From assembly GCA_905221605.1 (NCBI GenBank), contig CAJNDS010000493.1, forward strand, positions 62,001-126,000: a stretch of 64,000 nt of DNA, read 5' to 3'. The notes beneath the pieces are model-generated. The model searched no databases. It was not told where the DNA came from and was given only the letters and a program-made list of their open reading frames with translations. Shown here piece by piece: positions 60,498 through 64,000 of this stretch. Source of the stretch: Symbiodinium natans (Eukaryota; Sar; Dinophyceae; Suessiales; Symbiodiniaceae). Each line of letters begins with the position of its first letter. Position 1 is the first letter of the stretch. Both the position numbers and the translations under genes were made by a program.

Positions 60498-60534
<37 letters not shown>

Positions 60535-61394
60535 CAGAAAACGGCTTGAAGGGCGATGCGCAAAGGCCGGCTCGCTCTCTCTTTACTTTTTCTCTCTGAT
60601 TTTGTTTCTCTCCCTCTCTCACGGAATGGGTCTCTCCTTCGTCCTTTCCGTAGTTGTTTTGCACATTGATCTTGCTACTTAAGTCGTTCTCTCACTAAAC
60701 CCATCGTTTTCTTCTCCCACTCTCTTTTTCCTCACTGTCTCACTCACTCCACCTCGCCTCAATCAAGCGTTCCACTCAATCAAAAGCGTTCCACCCGCCC
60801 CAAATTCTGAACTAGCTAGATGAGGAGGAGGATCCCTCCCCACCCACGAACACCCCCCGCCCCCTCAATCAAAAAAAGATTCCACCAAAGAACCGCCGCC
60901 CCAAAACCCGAACCCTAGATAAACCCTAAACCTTGTTTTGCAAGTCCCCCCCCCCCCCCCCACCCCCCCCACGAAGGTCCCGCCAAAGATGCTTGGGGCA
61001 TCCACCAGCAGACAGCGGCCTAAGCCTGGGTTTGGTTTAGGGTTAGGATTTAGGGCTTCTGGCCTAGGCTTAGGGTCTAGGGCCTCGGGTTTAGTAGCTT
61101 TTACTAGTCGAGCTATCCCATAACATTAAGAACATATAAACTCTCATTTTCAGCTGCACCTTATCCCTTAAGCCTTGAGCTAAAACCTCTCTACGCCCCA
61201 AATCGCAGGCCTTGCAGCCTTGAGGCCCTGAAACCCTAAACCCGGGCCTGCCCACGAACACCCATTTAAGGCTTAAATATACAGATGATATAGAGGTTTA
61301 GCGTTTACGGTTTAGGATTTAGGGTGTAGAGTTTAGGGTTTAGGGTTTAGGGTTTAGGGTTTTTTTTATAAGGGTTTAGGGTCTACAGTAAACT

Positions 61395-61475
61395 CCAGAC
61401 AGTTGGAACATGGTTTAAGAATGAGTAGAGCTGGGAACCCTTTAGTATACCTTTTGGGGTATGGGAACTTTCTGG
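61395..61475. mobile_element. Hairpin element, family D, copy 2
   Basis: CCAGACAGTTGGAACAT at the left and GGGAACTTTCTGG at the right, matching the arms of the intronic copy at 31,134-31,236. Confidence 0.6.
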
Positions 61476-61829
61476 CGATTGCTGTACGGTTTAGGGTTTA
61501 GGGTTTAGGGTGAGGGTGAGGGGTTTTTGCGAGGGACGGCATGCGTCATCTCGCCGCTTGGGCAAGCAAATTCGACGCAAGTCGTTTCGGCCTCGGAGGG
61601 CGCTTGAAAGCTCTCGCGAATGGGGCCTTGTTTCAGCCGCGCCATTCTCCTTTGCCCACCCGCGCCCATAGAGGGCGGCTCCCACCCTTAACCAGCTCCG
61701 CCTTCGAGGGCTTAGTTTCCTAAACTCACTTTTAGGAAACGATCTTGATCTTCAAACTATGCTTTTGTCTTTGATTGTTTGCTGCTTTTATGTTTGTATT
61801 TGTTTTCTCTTTCTGTCTTTACTTCTTTG

Positions 61830-61980
61830 TTGCTCCTTTCTGCAGCTTCTTCTTCTTCTTCTATATTATTTCTTTATTTCTTTCCTTTTTCCTTTTATTT
61901 TATGTTCTTTCCTTTTCTTTTCTTTCTTTCTTTATTTCTTTATTTCTTTCTTTCCTGCTTTCCTTTCTTTCTTTCTTTCA

Positions 61981-62043
<63 letters not shown>
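61830..62043. repeat. Pyrimidine tract leading into (TC)n
   Basis: CTTTCTTT-type sequence followed by about 29 TC units. Long + frames here encode only Ser/Leu/Phe runs and are not genes. Confidence 0.95.
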
Positions 62044-62047
<4 letters not shown>

Positions 62048-62624
62048 GCTCTAATTGCGTGACTGGTTCAGCCGGAATCCCATAATTTACATACATGAGC
62101 AAGTTGTCGCGATACGAAAAAAGAGTGTGATGTAGGTACATGATTTAGCGACTATTTCACGCGTAGGGTTTAACGAGTATCATTTCAGAATATGACTTAG
62201 GAATATGATTTAGGAAAAAGGTTTGGGAATGCGATGTCATGAGTATGGTTTGAGAAAATGATTTAGGACCACGTTTTCAACAAAATAGCGAAGATAATTT
62301 TCAAACCTTCAAGTTTCCAAGATATTCTTTAAGAATATCATTTCGTGAATATGGATTTGGAACGATTTAATAGTCTGTTTCTCGAGTGTGGCTTAGCGAA
62401 CTGGTTTGGGAATATCTGCTCTGCCAGGATGTTGCGCTCACCCTGGACCTGTTGAAGGCGGCGCCCGAGTGTCTGGCAGCACCTGGCATCCCCAGCTTAG
62501 GCTCAGGGACGGCACCTTGAGCGGCCTCAGATTCGGAGTTCTTGGCCTCCAGATTTTTCAGAAGCCTTCAGCCACAAACCGCTGAGAAAGACCGGCCTCA
62601 CATCCTCCTCATGCAACGCCTGCC

Positions 62625-63195
62625 TTGCAGCCAGGGGCGCAGATCTATGAAGATTTGAGACTTGCGACACATTGCTTCCAAGGGACATGCCTGCCAGCTG
62701 AGCCTCTCAGATCTTGCAGAATGGGTTTGGAGATGTTTGGAGTCCCAGGCTCTTCACAGCACTACAACACAACATGCTGCAACGACGCTCATGTTGGACT
62801 TTGCTGCCTTCAAGGTTTGGATTTGGAGGCGCACTTTGGCCTTGGCGCGTTGCACCAGCGAGTGAGAGGGCATGAATGCCGCCGCCATGTCAAAGCACCC
62901 TGCCAACTCCTCATCCTTGATACTGAGCTCCTCGAAGCGAGGTTTCGAATGGCTGCTAAGCGTTCAAGTGATGCTGTTACGCCGCGCCTGCGGCTTCAGC
63001 CAGACAAAGAAGTCTGCCATGCTGCTGGCACAGTCAGCAGAGCTAAGTCGGACTTGTGTGCAGAAGGCTGGACGGAATTTGCGAATGGAGGCCCAGCTCT
63101 ATCTCCCAAATCAACGGCGCACCTCGCCTGAAAGACCATCCCTGGAGCAGCTCCGAACAGAACCGACACTTCTTGCGCCACGGGCGAAGGCTTAG
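62625..63195 (+). CDS. Possible coding region, unresolved
   Basis: Two + frames are open: 62,625-63,131 (168 residues, no internal stop) and 62,662-63,195 (one internal TGA at 62,863). The second reads LSLSDLAEWVWRCLESQALH and FAAFKVWIWRRTLALARCTS. I recognise no domain and cannot choose a frame or exclude exons on the other strand (63,456-63,300 - reads GGFLGVGFMGVIEIVYLDVL). Confidence 0.25.
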
Positions 63196-64000
63196 CTACG
63201 GCTTCCTCTCTGCGCTCTCAGGCTCAGCTGCCGGGAAGCAAGACCTCCATCGATGCTTGGCATCTCAGGCTTTCGCAGAAGCAGGTTGACGTGAACGCAG
63301 CACTTTTCTGCAGGATTGTGTCTTTTTGAAGGTGTAGGTATGCACTGAGGCTCCAAGGACATCCAGGTAGACGATTTCGATCACACCCATGAACCCCACT
63401 CCAAGAAAACCACCCGGCGCTGGCAGTTCGAGGCCTCGTGCAAACCCTTCCAACACCCTGGGCCTCTAGGACCCTAGGACTCAATTCAACCCACACAAAC
63501 AAGGGGGGGGGTAAGGCCAAATTTTGAAGATCTTGCGCTGGTGACCAAGTTAGATTAAGGGTCTCAGTTGAGGAGTAAACCACTGCCGGTGTTCATGCTT
63601 CCCGTTGGCAGCCGAGGGCCGAGCCTACTAATTCGATTAGACCATCATCTACAAGGGCAGTGGTTCGACCATAGAGAACTGCCGTACAGGCCCCCACTCC
63701 CTCTCTTCGGCAGGGGCCTGCGGGGGTAATGCTCAAGAATCCAAGAGGCAGCATATATAAAAAGTCTGAATTCCATCGGCCTCGTTTGCCCGCACTTTTT
63801 GTCCAGGCCTACTTGATGCTGAGCATTCAAAGACACGATAGACGTTTGAGAAATATTGAGAAATTATGCTCCATTGCCCGGAGCATCATGCCCGAACGAA
63901 CGATGATAACGTCCATGCTACCAGTGCTTCAATTGGCCAGAGCACCATGCACTTCCAACAAGGTCACGGCGCGGTTAGCGGCCGTGGGCCAAAAGCACAC
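63196..64000. other. No gene assigned
   Basis: Ordinary sequence to the window end; possible minus-strand exon near 63,300-63,456 as noted above. Confidence 0.4.

Larger units (their letters stand above)
60000..62600. other. No gene recognised; microsatellites and a hairpin element
   Basis: Contains (GCA)n at 60,497-60,534 (12 units), a C run at 60,945-60,960, TTTAGGG units at 61,325-61,370 and 61,490-61,515, a family D hairpin at 61,395-61,475, a T-rich tract at 61,830-61,980 leading into (TC)n at 61,985-62,043, and AT-rich sequence with a repeated GAATATGATTTAGG-like motif at 62,180-62,260. Confidence 0.6.

Noticed and set aside
61759..62085. Three overlapping Leu/Phe/Ser-rich frames resembling membrane proteins
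   Set aside because: They translate a pyrimidine tract and a (TC)n microsatellite.
1..64000. True chromosome end
   Set aside because: Arrays are short, in both orientations, spread through the whole window and interleaved with genes, so they are interstitial.
1..64000. Dinoflagellate spliced-leader relic upstream of candidate genes
   Set aside because: Looked for by eye, including upstream of 34,860 and 43,286; I found no convincing match, but a systematic search was not possible.
1..64000. CRISPR array or bacterial operon
   Set aside because: The regular repeats are telomere-like arrays and a minisatellite without unique spacers, and gene structure is intron-containing.

Overview
The window looks like dinoflagellate nuclear DNA, probably from a Symbiodinium-like alga. 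The basis is arrays of the plant/algal-type telomere heptamer TTTAGGG scattered through the interior, genes cut into short exons, introns starting with GT, GC or GA and ending in AG (usually followed by G), and several eukaryotic retroelements. I saw no bacterial operons, CRISPR array, rRNA or tRNA. The species is an inference.

Layout. 1-2.7 kb: non-coding, with telomere-like arrays and a CT microsatellite. 2.7-13.1 kb: a long minus-strand retroelement. It has an ORF1 (coiled coil plus RRM-like region), an ORF2 (APE-type endonuclease plus reverse transcriptase with an FMDD box), and then about 2,000 codons of Thr/Pro/His/Gln-rich coding sequence that starts with a hydrophobic segment, is mucin-like, and is broken by about four frame changes. 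13.6-17.2 kb: short exons and telomere arrays, including a minus-strand gene (14.7-15.3 kb) with a repeat element sitting exactly as an intron. 18.1-20.1 kb: a disrupted minus-strand ORF with a chymotrypsin-like protease, possibly an integrated RNA-virus segment of the sobemo/dinornavirus kind. 20.3-25.5 kb: array-rich DNA with candidate exons. 25.6-28.1 kb: an unknown ORF and a membrane-anchored sulfotransferase/glycosyltransferase-like ORF.

29.4-34.9 kb: the best-resolved gene, a nine-exon minus-strand gene for a 498-residue tandem-domain cysteine hydrolase (isochorismatase/RutB type). Most of its introns carry telomere-like arrays; domain 1 keeps the Asp-Lys-Cys triad and domain 2 has Asn for the Asp. 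37.1-38.7 kb: a secreted-type Cys-rich/PAN-like repeat gene with another repeat-element intron. 39.2-40.5 kb: a small exon pair and a diverged tandem duplication. 41.2-43.3 kb: an intron-poor ORF ending in an FkbM-like methyltransferase domain. 44.4-49.7 kb: degenerate, GC-rich remnants of a second retroelement type (reverse transcriptase plus Cys/His knuckle plus restriction-like nuclease), in several fragments on both strands. 51-64 kb: mostly non-coding, with candidate exons, a 51-57 bp minisatellite, hairpin elements and microsatellites.

The most interesting system is a set of short inverted-repeat elements that behave as introners. One AT-rich family occurs three times and each copy fits exactly between two exons as a 103-126 bp intron. 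A second hairpin family has a copy flanked by a direct repeat that supplies a GC donor, so that splicing would restore the target. Copies of two hairpin families carry telomere-like arrays in their loops, which could link intron gain to the spread of TTTAGGG arrays inside genes.
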